From positions 1 to 31,159 of the forward strand of contig DLVS01000675.1 in NCBI GenBank assembly GCA_003445095.1: a stretch of 31,159 bases of DNA, in the 5' to 3' direction. The notes beneath the pieces were generated by a model. The model did no database searches and was not told where the DNA came from. It was given only the letters and a program-made list of their open reading frames with translations. Origin of the DNA: Verrucomicrobiales bacterium (lineage in GTDB: Bacteria; Verrucomicrobiota; Verrucomicrobiia; Limisphaerales; UBA9464). Shown in pieces: positions 16,171 through 25,665 of the stretch. Made by a program: the position numbers and the translations under genes. Positions within the stretch are counted from its first letter, which is position 1, and every line of letters begins with the position of its first letter.

Positions 16171-16205
16171 CCGCCGTTCGCTAAGCCGAACGGCGGTTTT
16201 GTTTT
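16171..16205 (+). terminator. Rho-independent terminator after the pseudopilin gene
   Basis: A perfect 10-bp stem, CCGCCGTTCG (16171-16180) with CGAACGGCGG (16187-16196), closes a 6-nt loop and is followed directly by TTTTGTTTT. It lies 31 nt after the pseudopilin stop and before tgt, so tgt needs its own promoter within about 40 bp, or depends on read-through. Confidence 0.92.
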
Positions 16206-16231
16206 CTTGCCGTTCCCGCGCGGGATCCTAG

Positions 16232-17383
<1,152 letters not shown>

Positions 17384-17718
17384 TGAGTAGGTTCGGAGCC
17401 CTCATTCATGCTCTCAGAAGAACTGCGGTTTTTTGTACCGTTATCCCGAGTCCCGAAGTTGGCGCGCCTCCGGGCCACCAGCGATCAGGGGTGCGGAGTC
17501 GCTCCCAGGAATTGCTGGACATCGTTCGCCAGTGCTGGGTCTTTCTCCGCGAGTCCAGCGACGAACGCGTGGGCTGTCTGGCCGTCCAGTGAGGTCAGGG
17601 ACAATGAGAACGTTGACCTGGCGGCGGTCCGTCGGCGAGACGTTCGTTCCCCATAAAGACTCAGTGTAGATTGGACGTCCTTGAAGCGATCCACGTCGCG
17701 TTGCGTCAAAATTCGGTC
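17384..17718. other. Intergenic region, possible small minus-strand gene
   Basis: This lies between tgt and the beta-helix gene. The only protein-like reading is on the minus strand, about 17485-17691 from GTG: VDRFKDVQSTLSLYGERTSR and then DGQTAHAFVAGLAEKDPALA, ending QQFLGATPHP. It has no convincing Shine-Dalgarno and I do not recognise it. It could be a real small protein or the tail of a lost gene. The promoter of the beta-helix gene must also lie here. Confidence 0.3.
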
Positions 17719-19704
17719 ATGCGGTCTTTTTGGTTAGGAGTGATCCTAAGCTCCTGCGGCATTGTCGCGGGTGACGCGGCTGAATTCACGGTCGTCATCG
17801 CACCGACCGCGAGCACTCCTCAACCCGGAGAAGTGGCCACATTGGTGGACGCGGTAGCAAAGGTTAGGGCGACTCGTGCAAAGAGCGGCCCCGCGCCCGC
17901 CGTCATTGAGTTGCGCGGAGGCCGACATCAGCTCAGTGCCCCGCTCGAATTAAGTTCGGCCGACTCCGATCTCGTTATTCGACCCGTTCCCGGTGAGGCA
18001 CCGGTCGTCGTCGGTAGTGTTCGGCTAACCGGTTGGACCCGCTCGCAGACAAATCCTGCCCTTTGGGAGGTCTCGCTGCCGCAAGTGCGAGCCGGCCAAT
18101 GGAATTTTCGACAGCTTTTTGCCGCCGGGAAACGACAAACGCGGGCGCGCACACCCAACGAGGGATTCTTTAAAGCGACGGACCGATTGGGAACCAACTC
18201 ACCGATCGCCCTTCCATTTCGACGCGGCGATCTGGATCCAGCCTGGAACGGGCGACCGGGCATCGAAGTGATTCTTTTGATGAAGTGGACGGATTTGCAC
18301 GTACCCCTGACGAGAGTGGACTCAACTTCCGGCATCGCCCATCTACCGGGTGGGCCGCGACCCTACTGGATGGACGAACCCAATGCGCGCTACTGGGTCG
18401 AAAACGTCGCGGAAGCGTTGGATTCGCCGGGTGAGTGGTACTTGGATCGAACCTCCGGTTGGTTGCGGTGGTGGCCGCCTGAGGGCGTGGATCCCAATGA
18501 GACTCTGGTGTCGGCGCCGAAACTGAACGAGTTGGTTCGCCTGGTTGGGAAAGCGACGGCAGAACCAGTGACCCGCGTCGAAATTCAAGGAATCCAGTTT
18601 GCGGAAACCGACTACGATTTGCCGGAGCAAGGGATGATTTCTCCCCAAGCCGCCGTGCCCGTCCCCGGAACTATTCGGGCCACCGCGGCAACCGACTGCG
18701 CGATTACGGATTGCCGCTTCGAATTGTTTGGCGGCTATGGCTTGGAGTTGGGGCGGGGTTGCCAGCGTTGGCGAATCGTCGGCAACGAATTCCTCGACCT
18801 TGGTGCCGGCGGCATCCGCGTCGGCGAACCCAGTGATCGTACGCCGTCAGACGCCGAGGCTAACCATGGCCACCAGATCACTGACAATTCATTGCGAAGC
18901 CTTGGACGAATCTTCGCTCCGGCAGTGGGAATCATCGTGTTTCAAAGCGGGACCAATCGCATTGCCTACAACCATATCTCAGACCTGTATTACACCGGAA
19001 TATCAGTCGGTTGGAACTGGGGGTATCAAGCAACACCTTGCCGAGGCAATGTGATTGAAAATAACTTGGTGGAGCAGATCGGGCAGGGGCGTCTCAGTGA
19101 CATGGGGGGCATTTACACGCTGGGACCGCAACCAGGCACGATCATCCGGAACAATGTCTTCCGCGACGTCGAGAGCTATGGCTACGGTGGTTGGGGCCTC
19201 TACACCGACGAAGGCAGTAGTGGCATCGTGTTGGAAAACAACGTGGCTTACCGCTGCAAGAGCGCGGGGTTCCATCAGCATTACGGGCGCGATAATGTGG
19301 TTCGTAACAACCTGCTCGCATTCAATCGGGAACACGAACTCATGCGAACTCGCGTGGAGAGTCACCGATCATTCTGGTTTACCAACAACGTCGTGATTTG
19401 GGACTCCGGCGACTTGCTGGGTAGTAGTTGGGACGGCACGACCCAACAGTTCCTGCTCGACGGCAATCAATACTTCGATCTTCGGCTGGGTACCAACCGC
19501 GCAGCCTATCGATTCGCGGGCCAGTCCTTCGAGGAGTGGCGAGCTCGCGGACAAGATCGGAATTCAGTCATCGCCGATCCGCAACTGATCGATCCGCGTC
19601 GGCCTGAGTTAGGATTTAGAGTCGATACGCCGTATTCGGCCTCGCGCTTTCGACCAGAAGAGCTGAAACGTTTGGGGCCTCGGCCGCGGAAAAACCGGGA
19701 TTGA
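17719..19704 (+). CDS. Secreted right-handed parallel beta-helix protein, glycosidase-like
   Basis: A 661-residue protein from ATG 17719 (MRSFWLGVILSSCGIVAGDAAE), which gives a signal peptide; 16 upstream in-frame codons from TTG are less likely. The N-terminal 230 residues have the layout of secreted beta-helix glycosidase-like proteins: IELRGGRHQLSAPLELSS, PVPGEAPVVVGSVRLTGW, FRQLFAAGKRQTRARTPNEG, then a beta-sandwich insert with GEWYLDRTSGWLRWWPPEG. From about residue 290 come short parallel-beta-helix coils: ITDCRFELFGGYGLELG, IVGNEFLDLGAGGIRVG, IAYNHISDLYYTGISVG, IENNLVEQIGQGRLSDMGGI, IRNNVFRDVESYGYGGWGLYTDEGS. The general form resembles GH141-type and related enzymes; the exact family and substrate are uncertain. 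It probably degrades or modifies plant or algal polysaccharide outside the cytoplasm. Confidence 0.88.
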   Translation: MRSFWLGVILSSCGIVAGDAAEFTVVIAPTASTPQPGEVATLVDAVAKVRATRAKSGPAPAVIELRGGRHQLSAPLELSSADSDLVIRPVPGEAPVVVGSVRLTGWTRSQTNPALWEVSLPQVRAGQWNFRQLFAAGKRQTRARTPNEGFFKATDRLGTNSPIALPFRRGDLDPAWNGRPGIEVILLMKWTDLHVPLTRVDSTSGIAHLPGGPRPYWMDEPNARYWVENVAEALDSPGEWYLDRTSGWLRWWPPEGVDPNETLVSAPKLNELVRLVGKATAEPVTRVEIQGIQFAETDYDLPEQGMISPQAAVPVPGTIRATAATDCAITDCRFELFGGYGLELGRGCQRWRIVGNEFLDLGAGGIRVGEPSDRTPSDAEANHGHQITDNSLRSLGRIFAPAVGIIVFQSGTNRIAYNHISDLYYTGISVGWNWGYQATPCRGNVIENNLVEQIGQGRLSDMGGIYTLGPQPGTIIRNNVFRDVESYGYGGWGLYTDEGSSGIVLENNVAYRCKSAGFHQHYGRDNVVRNNLLAFNREHELMRTRVESHRSFWFTNNVVIWDSGDLLGSSWDGTTQQFLLDGNQYFDLRLGTNRAAYRFAGQSFEEWRARGQDRNSVIADPQLIDPRRPELGFRVDTPYSASRFRPEELKRLGPRPRKNRD

Positions 19705-19796
19705 TCTATGCGTACGAGAATTGCCCGTCTTGGAATCAACGAGCTACTTTCGGGTGCATAACTCCTGAGTCCGCGTTTTCACTGAGGCAAAACATT

Positions 19797-20966
19797 CTAG
19801 AGGCCTCTATTCTGCGTCGGGCAAGGTTGAGCCTGGATTTTCTGGGTTACACCTTTCGGGTGGGACGAGACCGGTCCGGAAGTATAGGGCAAGGCGAGCT
19901 GGATGGCTTCCACTTCCATCAGCCCGCTGGCTCCCAGGCCCAAGAGGCGAAGCGGCCGGTGCACCAAACGTTCGCGGGCCAACAGCCAGCAGCCGAGGCG
20001 GTAAAGGTCTCGAGCCTCGGTGACCGGTTCCTCGACGCTGAGCTGCCGAGTTAGCGTTTTGAAGTCCCCGTAGCGAACCTTGATCTGAACCGTCTTCGCC
20101 GCGAGGCGTCGTCGCTGAAGCTTGGTCGCGATTTCCTCCGCTTGTTCGCGGAGGCATTGGCGGAGCGTGGGACGATCAGCCGTGTCGTGCAGGAAGGTGT
20201 TCTCGCTGCTGATGCTCTTGACGAGATCGCCGAGTTCTAACGGCCGATCATCGTCCCCCAGCGCGAACCGCTTCAGGACAGGCCCGAAGGAACCGGCCAA
20301 CGACCGCAGATCACCCGGGTAATCCTGAAGATCACCGATCGTGTGCAGACCGGCTTGGGCGAGCGCTTGCGCGGTGACGGCTCCGACCCCATGCAACGCA
20401 CGACAAGGCAACGGCCGGAGAAAGGCCACCCGTTCTCGGTCGCGGATCAGCGTCAAGCCGTCGGGCTTTTTGAAATCGCTAGCGAGTTTGGCGAGCAGTT
20501 TGTTGGAGGCGACCCCGATGCTGGCGGTGAGTTGGCGCGCTTCTCGAATGGATGCTTTGAGCTGGCGCGCGAGGGGGACTGCTGCCTCGATCCGCGCGTC
20601 TGGATCGCTTCCGATCTCCGGTTGAATCAAGTGAGACGCTTCTAAGTAAGCCTCATCCACCGACACTTGTTCCACCACGACACCGGCGTCGCGCACGAGT
20701 CGGAAGATAGCGTGAGATTCCTCCCGATACTGGTCCATGCGCGGCCGAACAAAGCTCCCGTTTGGGCACAATCGACCCGCCGTGCGACTAGGCATCGCAG
20801 AACGCACACCAAACTTGCGGGCTTCGTAGCTGGCGGCACAGACGACGCCCCGCTGGTCCGGCGGCGAACCCACGATCACGGGACGTCCGCGGAGTTCCGG
20901 ACGATCTCGTTGCTCGACGGATGCGTAGAAGGCGTCCATATCGAGATGCAAGATCACTCGCGACAC
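19797..20966 (-). CDS. dinB: DNA polymerase IV (Y-family, DinB)
   Basis: A 389-residue translesion polymerase. Catalytic carboxylates are visible in HLDMDAFYASVE (D9, D11) and VSVDEAYLE (D104, E105). The dNTP-binding YEARKFGVRSAMPS and the thumb/HhH segment LPCRALHGVGAVTAQALAQAG follow, and then the little-finger domain with TLRQCLREQAEEIATKL and KVRYGDFKTLTRQ. QLALPY near the C-terminus resembles the beta-clamp binding motif QLxLF. The start is GTG 20966, with AGGA 7 nt upstream. The tail after the clamp motif (about 25 residues, rich in Pro, Ser and Gln) has no family counterpart that I know. I see no obvious SOS box, but promoter elements of this phylum are poorly known to me. Confidence 0.96.
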   Translation of the reverse strand: MSRVILHLDMDAFYASVEQRDRPELRGRPVIVGSPPDQRGVVCAASYEARKFGVRSAMPSRTAGRLCPNGSFVRPRMDQYREESHAIFRLVRDAGVVVEQVSVDEAYLEASHLIQPEIGSDPDARIEAAVPLARQLKASIREARQLTASIGVASNKLLAKLASDFKKPDGLTLIRDRERVAFLRPLPCRALHGVGAVTAQALAQAGLHTIGDLQDYPGDLRSLAGSFGPVLKRFALGDDDRPLELGDLVKSISSENTFLHDTADRPTLRQCLREQAEEIATKLQRRRLAAKTVQIKVRYGDFKTLTRQLSVEEPVTEARDLYRLGCWLLARERLVHRPLRLLGLGASGLMEVEAIQLALPYTSGPVSSHPKGVTQKIQAQPCPTQNRGL

Positions 20967-21192
20967 AGAGAAATCCTATTGGACAAAGCCGGTGAAGGGA
21001 ACGCCGCCGAGGAGGCGTTTCGGGCCGCTTCCGTAGGGATGGTGCTGCGTTTTCACGAGCCTGGGCAGCTCTGGGCCGGACTTTCGCAGTGATGGGTGGA
21101 GTTCCTTCGTTGCCTTGGTGCCAAAGGCCGCAGCTCGGCAACCTGCCTGGGCAGCCTTGGGATTCGGTCTCGCATTCGCCGGCGACGGACCT

Positions 21193-21657
21193 TCAGCTCG
21201 GCGAGGCGACGGTGATCGCCGTCTTGATCGAGTTGGCAATGAAACACTCCTCGTGCGCTTGATGATGGAGTCGATCGAGGTCGGCGGAAGTAGGTCGCTT
21301 GTCACCACTCCATTCGATTTGCGGTCGCAACGTAATGGTGCTGACCCAAGGAATGCCGCGCTCGTTTTTGGTCATCACTCCGACCGCCGAATCAGTGTAG
21401 CGATCCGCTTGAAATCCTTCGCGCGACGCGAGCCAAAGAAACGTTAACATATGGCAACTGGCCACCGAGGCGACGAAGGCTTCTTCGGGATCGAGGTGCG
21501 CCGGATTCGACCAAGGCGCCGGCACCACGTGCGGTGATGGCGAAGCGGGAATCGTCAACCCGCCATCGAACGTCCAGGTGTGTTCCCGCGAGTATTGGCC
21601 TCGGACGAAGTTAGGCCCGCTGCGGTTCCAATGGAGGGTCGCGGTATAATCAGCCAT
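21193..21657 (-). CDS. OsmC-family peroxide reductase-like protein
   Basis: A 154-residue protein from ATG 21657 (MADYTATLHWNRSG). The frame is open 23 codons upstream, but homologues start at this type of sequence. OsmC/Ohr hallmarks: HTWTFDGGLTIPAS, NPAHLDPEEAFVASVASCHMLT (first redox Cys) and HEECFIANS near the C-terminus (second Cys). These proteins reduce organic hydroperoxides in the cytoplasm through the Cys pair. The subgroup with SREGFQADRY and TLRPQIEWSG is the general OsmC type, not Ohr. GGAGG lies 14 nt before the ATG, longer than ideal. The gene faces the dinB gene in the same direction, with 226 bp between them in which I see nothing. Confidence 0.92.
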   Translation of the reverse strand: MADYTATLHWNRSGPNFVRGQYSREHTWTFDGGLTIPASPSPHVVPAPWSNPAHLDPEEAFVASVASCHMLTFLWLASREGFQADRYTDSAVGVMTKNERGIPWVSTITLRPQIEWSGDKRPTSADLDRLHHQAHEECFIANSIKTAITVASPS

Positions 21658-21941
21658 GGCGGATCGTGAATCCTCCATCAGCCCACGCAAGGCCACTTTG
21701 CACGGAGCGTGAATGCTGAATGGCAACGCGACGAAGTGCTGGAACGCACCTTGCAGGAAATCGTCGGCGCCGGTTCACCGACGCGTCGCGCTGAAGGTCA
21801 TCAAACCGTGCGGGGTGTTCCCGTCACCCAGCGCGCCGGTACGCGTCGGCTAACGGGCGCTGCCGGGTGTGCCTCAGAGACAGAAGCGTGGCCGCCTCGC
21901 CGGCGGACCACCCGATTCTCAGCCTTGCCGCCGGGAGTTTC

Positions 21942-21947
21942 TGAGGA
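21942..21947 (+). promoter_or_regulatory. Shine-Dalgarno deciding a TTG start
   Basis: GAGGAG at 21942-21947 lies 6 nt before TTG 21954 and 12 nt before GTG 21960. It favours the TTG as start of the flavoprotein gene; no ATG exists before the FAD-binding motif. Confidence 0.6.
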
Positions 21948-21953
21948 GAACAC

Positions 21954-23513
21954 TTGGGCGTGGATTCTCGCCCACTCGACTACGAGGTGGCCATCCTTGG
22001 TGGATCGCTCGCCGGCGCGGCCACGGCCCTTTTGCTTCTGCGCGAGCAGCCCAACTTGCGGATCGTCGTGCTCGAAAAATCCACTCGGTTCCCGCGGCGC
22101 GTCGGCGAAGCCACGGTCGAAGTCAGCGCCTATTTCCTGGGCCGAGTGCTCGGGTTGACGCAGTACCTTAATGAATCGCAATTGAACAAGCAGGGCATGC
22201 GATTCTGGTTCGCGAATTCAAAAACCACCTCCCTGGGTAACAGCAGCGAAGTCGGCGGACGGTACCTGACGCGTCTGCCATCGTGGCAGGTGGATCGCGG
22301 CACGTTGGACGAGGAAGTCTTGCGCCGCGCGGCCGAAGCCGGGGCGCGAATTCTGAGGCCTGCCAAAGCGCTTCGGGTGCAGCTCTCGGAGGGCGGTAGG
22401 CAAACCGTCGAGTTCGAAGAGGCGAATGGGAAGCAAACGCTGACGGCGCGGTGGGTAGTGGATGCCAGCGGATTCACGTGCATGCTTGCGCGTCAGCAAG
22501 GGTGGTGGCGTCGGAACGAAGCCCATCCGACCAGCGCCGCCTGGGCTCGTTGGCGGGGCGTAAAGGATTGGGATGGCCTTGAACTCGCGAAAAAATTTCC
22601 CTGCTGGGCGGCGGCGTGCCACGGGGTGCGAGGCACTGCGACCAATCATTTCATGGGCGACGGTTGGTGGGCCTGGTGTATTCCTCTCAAGGGAGGAGAC
22701 GTCTCCGCTGGAGTGGTGTTTGATGGGCGGCTCGTTCGCTGGCCGGACGGTCCGACTCCATTAGGCGAGCGTCTTAAGGAATTTCTGTGTGCGCATCCCG
22801 CGGGTCGGGAAATATTCCATCAAGCCGACCCGGTCGAAGGTGACATAAAATGGCGCGCCAATCTGGCGTATTCGAGCACGGTGTTCGCCGTTGATGGCGC
22901 GGTCTTAGTAGGAGACGCGGCGGGTTTTATGGATCCGCTCTATAGTCCGGGCATGGATTGGCTCAGCTACACCACCACTCGCGCGGCGGAACTCATCCTC
23001 GCGAGCCTGCGCCCAGAACCGTTGCTCGACCGCTTGGCCGCTCACAATCGAGATTTTCGGCGCAGCTACGACCGTTGGTTCGAGGCACTGTATCTGAACA
23101 AATATGAATGGATCGGCGACTTCGAGTTGCTCTCCGTGGGATTCAAGCTCGACCTCGGGCTGTACTACGCGGGCGTTGTTTCCCAGCCGCTGCGGGAAGG
23201 ATCGATGGCCCTCAGGCATCCGGTCTTTTGTGTGGGGCTTAGCACGCCGCCGTATTGGATGATCCGCTGCTATAACCGGCGGCTGACGGCCATGGCCCGC
23301 GACCGGCGAAGGCGAGGCGTTTTCGGGAATGCCAACACAGGTCGACGACAAATGTTGGCTGGCTTCCTGCCGGATACTTCCGCCGTGCCCGCGTTGATCC
23401 GGGCGCTGGGGGGATGGCTGAAGCTGGAACTGCGCGAAGGTTGGCGGACTTGGTTTCGCAGTAACCTTGAGTCCGCGCCAGCGAGAACCGCCACCGCTCC
23501 GGCCAGTGCGTGA
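21954..23513 (+). CDS. FAD-dependent oxidoreductase, flavin halogenase-like
   Basis: A 519-residue protein starting at TTG. The N-terminal FAD-binding Rossmann motif is YEVAILGGSLAGAATALLLL, with GGSLAG replacing GGGxAG, followed by VVLEKSTRFPRRVGEATVEVS. Halogenase-type features: WQVDRGTLDEEVLRRAAEAG, WVVDASGFTCMLA, the GWWAWCIPLKGG segment (WxWxIP motif of flavin-dependent halogenases), and VLVGDAAGFMDPLYSPGMDW. The C-terminal third (LYLNKYEWIGDFELLSVG and on) is longer than in geranylgeranyl reductases. Related proteins are often found with type III polyketide synthases or in secondary-metabolite clusters, but none is adjacent here. The reaction could be halogenation or hydroxylation of an aromatic or polyketide; the catalytic Lys and Glu positions cannot be assigned by eye. 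The flavin reductase partner is not in the window. Confidence 0.88.
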   Translation: MGVDSRPLDYEVAILGGSLAGAATALLLLREQPNLRIVVLEKSTRFPRRVGEATVEVSAYFLGRVLGLTQYLNESQLNKQGMRFWFANSKTTSLGNSSEVGGRYLTRLPSWQVDRGTLDEEVLRRAAEAGARILRPAKALRVQLSEGGRQTVEFEEANGKQTLTARWVVDASGFTCMLARQQGWWRRNEAHPTSAAWARWRGVKDWDGLELAKKFPCWAAACHGVRGTATNHFMGDGWWAWCIPLKGGDVSAGVVFDGRLVRWPDGPTPLGERLKEFLCAHPAGREIFHQADPVEGDIKWRANLAYSSTVFAVDGAVLVGDAAGFMDPLYSPGMDWLSYTTTRAAELILASLRPEPLLDRLAAHNRDFRRSYDRWFEALYLNKYEWIGDFELLSVGFKLDLGLYYAGVVSQPLREGSMALRHPVFCVGLSTPPYWMIRCYNRRLTAMARDRRRRGVFGNANTGRRQMLAGFLPDTSAVPALIRALGGWLKLELREGWRTWFRSNLESAPARTATAPASA

Positions 23514-23672
23514 GTCGCGGCCGGGTCCCGTTGAAAGTGATGACGACCCACGGGTCTTGAGAGTTAGTAGTCGCCTCCGGGAACATTTCGGCGCCGTAAG
23601 CATCATATATGCTCCACGGCCGCGCCTGACTGCATCGGCGAAACTAAAAATCAAACGAAAGCATTCCATTAC

Positions 23673-25310
23673 ATGAAAACCATCGGACCCCTCACGCGTC
23701 CGCTTCTTCTCTCTCTGTTGATCCTTGGCCAGCTCGCAGCCACGAGCCTGGCGCAGGAAGTTTCCATTCCCGATCCCGGCCTGAACGCGGCCATCCGCGC
23801 CGCCTTGGAAAAACTCAGCGGGCCGTTGACCGAGCAGGACCTGCTTAGCTTGTCGAACCTGAACGCGCGCAATCGGAATGTGCGAAGCATCAACGGACTG
23901 GAAGCAGCTCGTAATCTGGTCTCGCTAGATCTCCAGACCAATGAACTCGCCAACCTTTCCCTCCCGGTCCAGCTCTCCAAGCTGTTGGTCGTCGACCTCA
24001 GCGTGAATCCGCTGACCAATTTAGTCGTTCCGAGTGGGCTAACCAATCTCACTTCGCTCACCATTGAAGGTGCTGGACTCACCACCCTGACCTTGCCCAA
24101 GGGTCTGAACCAGTTGACGAACCTCGACCTCGAGAACAATCAACTCAGCAGTCTCGTGTTGCCCTCGGATTTGGTCCGTCTGGAGTCGCTCAACCTCGCG
24201 GGAAATCAGCTCACTACTCTCACGTTGCCTTCCGACCTGACCCGGTTGATCGGGTTTGGTTACGTCGACAATCCGCTGACGAGCCTGGTTTTAGCTGAAC
24301 CCTTAGCAGCTACGAACTTGGCAGGAGACGTCGCCTTTTTGCAGAGCCAAGGCGTCAACATTTTCACTTATCCTCTGACGGTTCAGCTCATCCGGATACG
24401 ACAACCGGTGGGTGCGTTTCAGTTTGCAGTGACTGGGCCGCCGGGGGATTACGCCGTATTTGGCTCTACTGTTCTCTCGGACTGGATTGAGTTGGGGGTG
24501 GTGACCAATTTGCTCGGTGCAGTCGTCTTCACGGATGGGACAGCACATCTCTCTCAGCAGAAGTTCTACAGTACGCGACTGCAAACTCCGCTTGAGAACA
24601 TGGTGTTCATCCCTCCCAATACCTTCACGATGGGCAGCCCCGCCAACGAATTGCACCGTTGGCCAAACGAGGGTCCGCAGACCGCAGTGACGCTGAGTCG
24701 CGGCTTTTGGATCGGGAAATATGAAGTAACACAAGGAGAGTACCTGGCGGTCACGGGCACGAACCCGAGCGTTTTTCCCGGCGACCCGAGCCGTCCGGTC
24801 TCCAGCGTGAGCTGGCCCGACGCGACGAATTATTGCGTGATGTTGACGCAGCGGGAACTCGCGGCGGGACGTATTCACCCCGGCAGCCAGTATCGTCTCC
24901 CCACTGAGGCGGAGTGGGAATGCGCTGCGCGCGCCGGCACTTCCACGCGGTTCAGCTATGGAGATGACCTCGACTACACAAGCCTGGCGAGTCACGCGTG
25001 GTATTTTTTGAACGGCGATCTAACAGTTCACCCGGTCGGGCAGAAGCTTCCCAACCCCTGGGGACTATACGACATGGAAGGGAACGTCTGGGAGTGGTGT
25101 CAGGACTGGCTCGGAGATTTGGCAGGCGGAGCGGTAACCGATCCACAAGGGCCTCCTACCAATTCCATCGGATGGAAAGTCATTCGCGGGGGTGGTTACG
25201 ACTTTGGCGAGTCAGATTGCCGGTCCGCCCGTCGCTATTTCTTCGGCTCACACCCGGCCCTCAACGACTCAAATCTCGGCTTTCGCGTGGTGCTGATCAT
25301 GGGACCGTAA
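23673..25310 (+). CDS. Secreted LRR plus FGE-sulfatase-domain fusion protein
   Basis: A 545-residue protein. Signal peptide 1-27 (LLLSLLILGQLAATSLAQ). Residues 80-211 hold six leucine-rich repeats of exactly 22 residues with the unusual form LxxLxLxxNxLTxLxLPxxL (for example LTNLDLENNQLSSLVLPSDL). Residues about 236-302 form a beta module (FQFAVTGPPGDYAVFGST, W.EL.VVTN, KFYSTRL) shared with other secreted proteins in the window. Residues 308-545 are an FGE-sulfatase (SUMF1-like) domain: MVFIPPNTFTMGSP, GFWIGKYEVTQGEY, YRLPTEAEWECAARAGT, GNVWEWCQDW, VIRGGGY, DCRSARR. The region that carries the two catalytic Cys in true formylglycine-generating enzymes has only C516, so classical FGly formation is unlikely. 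No sulfatase gene is nearby. It may be a ligand-binding surface protein. Confidence 0.9.
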   Translation: MKTIGPLTRPLLLSLLILGQLAATSLAQEVSIPDPGLNAAIRAALEKLSGPLTEQDLLSLSNLNARNRNVRSINGLEAARNLVSLDLQTNELANLSLPVQLSKLLVVDLSVNPLTNLVVPSGLTNLTSLTIEGAGLTTLTLPKGLNQLTNLDLENNQLSSLVLPSDLVRLESLNLAGNQLTTLTLPSDLTRLIGFGYVDNPLTSLVLAEPLAATNLAGDVAFLQSQGVNIFTYPLTVQLIRIRQPVGAFQFAVTGPPGDYAVFGSTVLSDWIELGVVTNLLGAVVFTDGTAHLSQQKFYSTRLQTPLENMVFIPPNTFTMGSPANELHRWPNEGPQTAVTLSRGFWIGKYEVTQGEYLAVTGTNPSVFPGDPSRPVSSVSWPDATNYCVMLTQRELAAGRIHPGSQYRLPTEAEWECAARAGTSTRFSYGDDLDYTSLASHAWYFLNGDLTVHPVGQKLPNPWGLYDMEGNVWEWCQDWLGDLAGGAVTDPQGPPTNSIGWKVIRGGGYDFGESDCRSARRYFFGSHPALNDSNLGFRVVLIMGP

Positions 25311-25500
25311 GCGGTGTGGTTATTTGCCCATTCAGTCTCCCCAAGGCCAGCATTGCCTTCCCAACGAGCTCGTGAATTTCGGAGTCGAGATCCAACGGTG
25401 GCACCGGAGGCGGAGGATCCGGGACAAAAGCGCGGGCCTTTTCGCCCGCTGCCGAAGGGAGCGGAACGTAGTGACCGGTTAACCCGCGTTGCATGGCCAT
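25297..25500 (-). pseudogene. Truncated Fic-family protein (N-terminal domain only)
   Basis: A 67-codon frame begins MAMQRGLTGHY and continues GHYVPLPSAAGEKARAFVP and HELVGKAMLALGRLNG. This is the Fic N-terminal domain that precedes the AMPylating Fic core in Fic/DOC-type proteins, which normally exceed 330 residues. The frame ends seven residues after LNGQ, and the HPFxxGNGR core is not found downstream, where the convergent LRR-FGE gene ends (14-nt overlap). The 3' part was therefore lost at a rearrangement junction. The remaining frame is intact, so a short protein could still be made, but without the catalytic domain. Confidence 0.7.
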
Positions 25501-25547
25501 CGAACAAAGTCTTAATTCTCGCCGAACGAATTAAAGGATGGAGGGCC

Positions 25548-25580
25548 AACCTTTAATTGTGGAGCGGCAAATTAAAGGTT
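25548..25580. repeat. 11-bp perfect inverted repeat, operator-like
   Basis: AACCTTTAATT (25548-25558) and AATTAAAGGTT (25570-25580) are perfect inverted copies separated by 11 bp. A third partial copy, ATTAAAGG, is at 25530-25537. The cluster is 30-80 bp upstream of the Fic-N remnant start and downstream of nothing else known. It is much more AT-rich than its surroundings. The arrangement looks like a binding site for a dimeric regulator, perhaps of the former Fic gene; no run of T follows, so a terminator is less likely. Confidence 0.6.
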
Positions 25581-25665
25581 CGGTTGACCTGCCGACGCGA
25601 ACCCAGAGCGATTCCGGTGCAGAATTCTTCGTCGCACAAACTCTTCGCTCCTCGCGCGAGTAAGC

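Noticed and set aside
23594..23610. Small palindrome GCAT...ATGC before the LRR-FGE gene
   Set aside because: A 4-bp stem only; not a credible terminator or operator.
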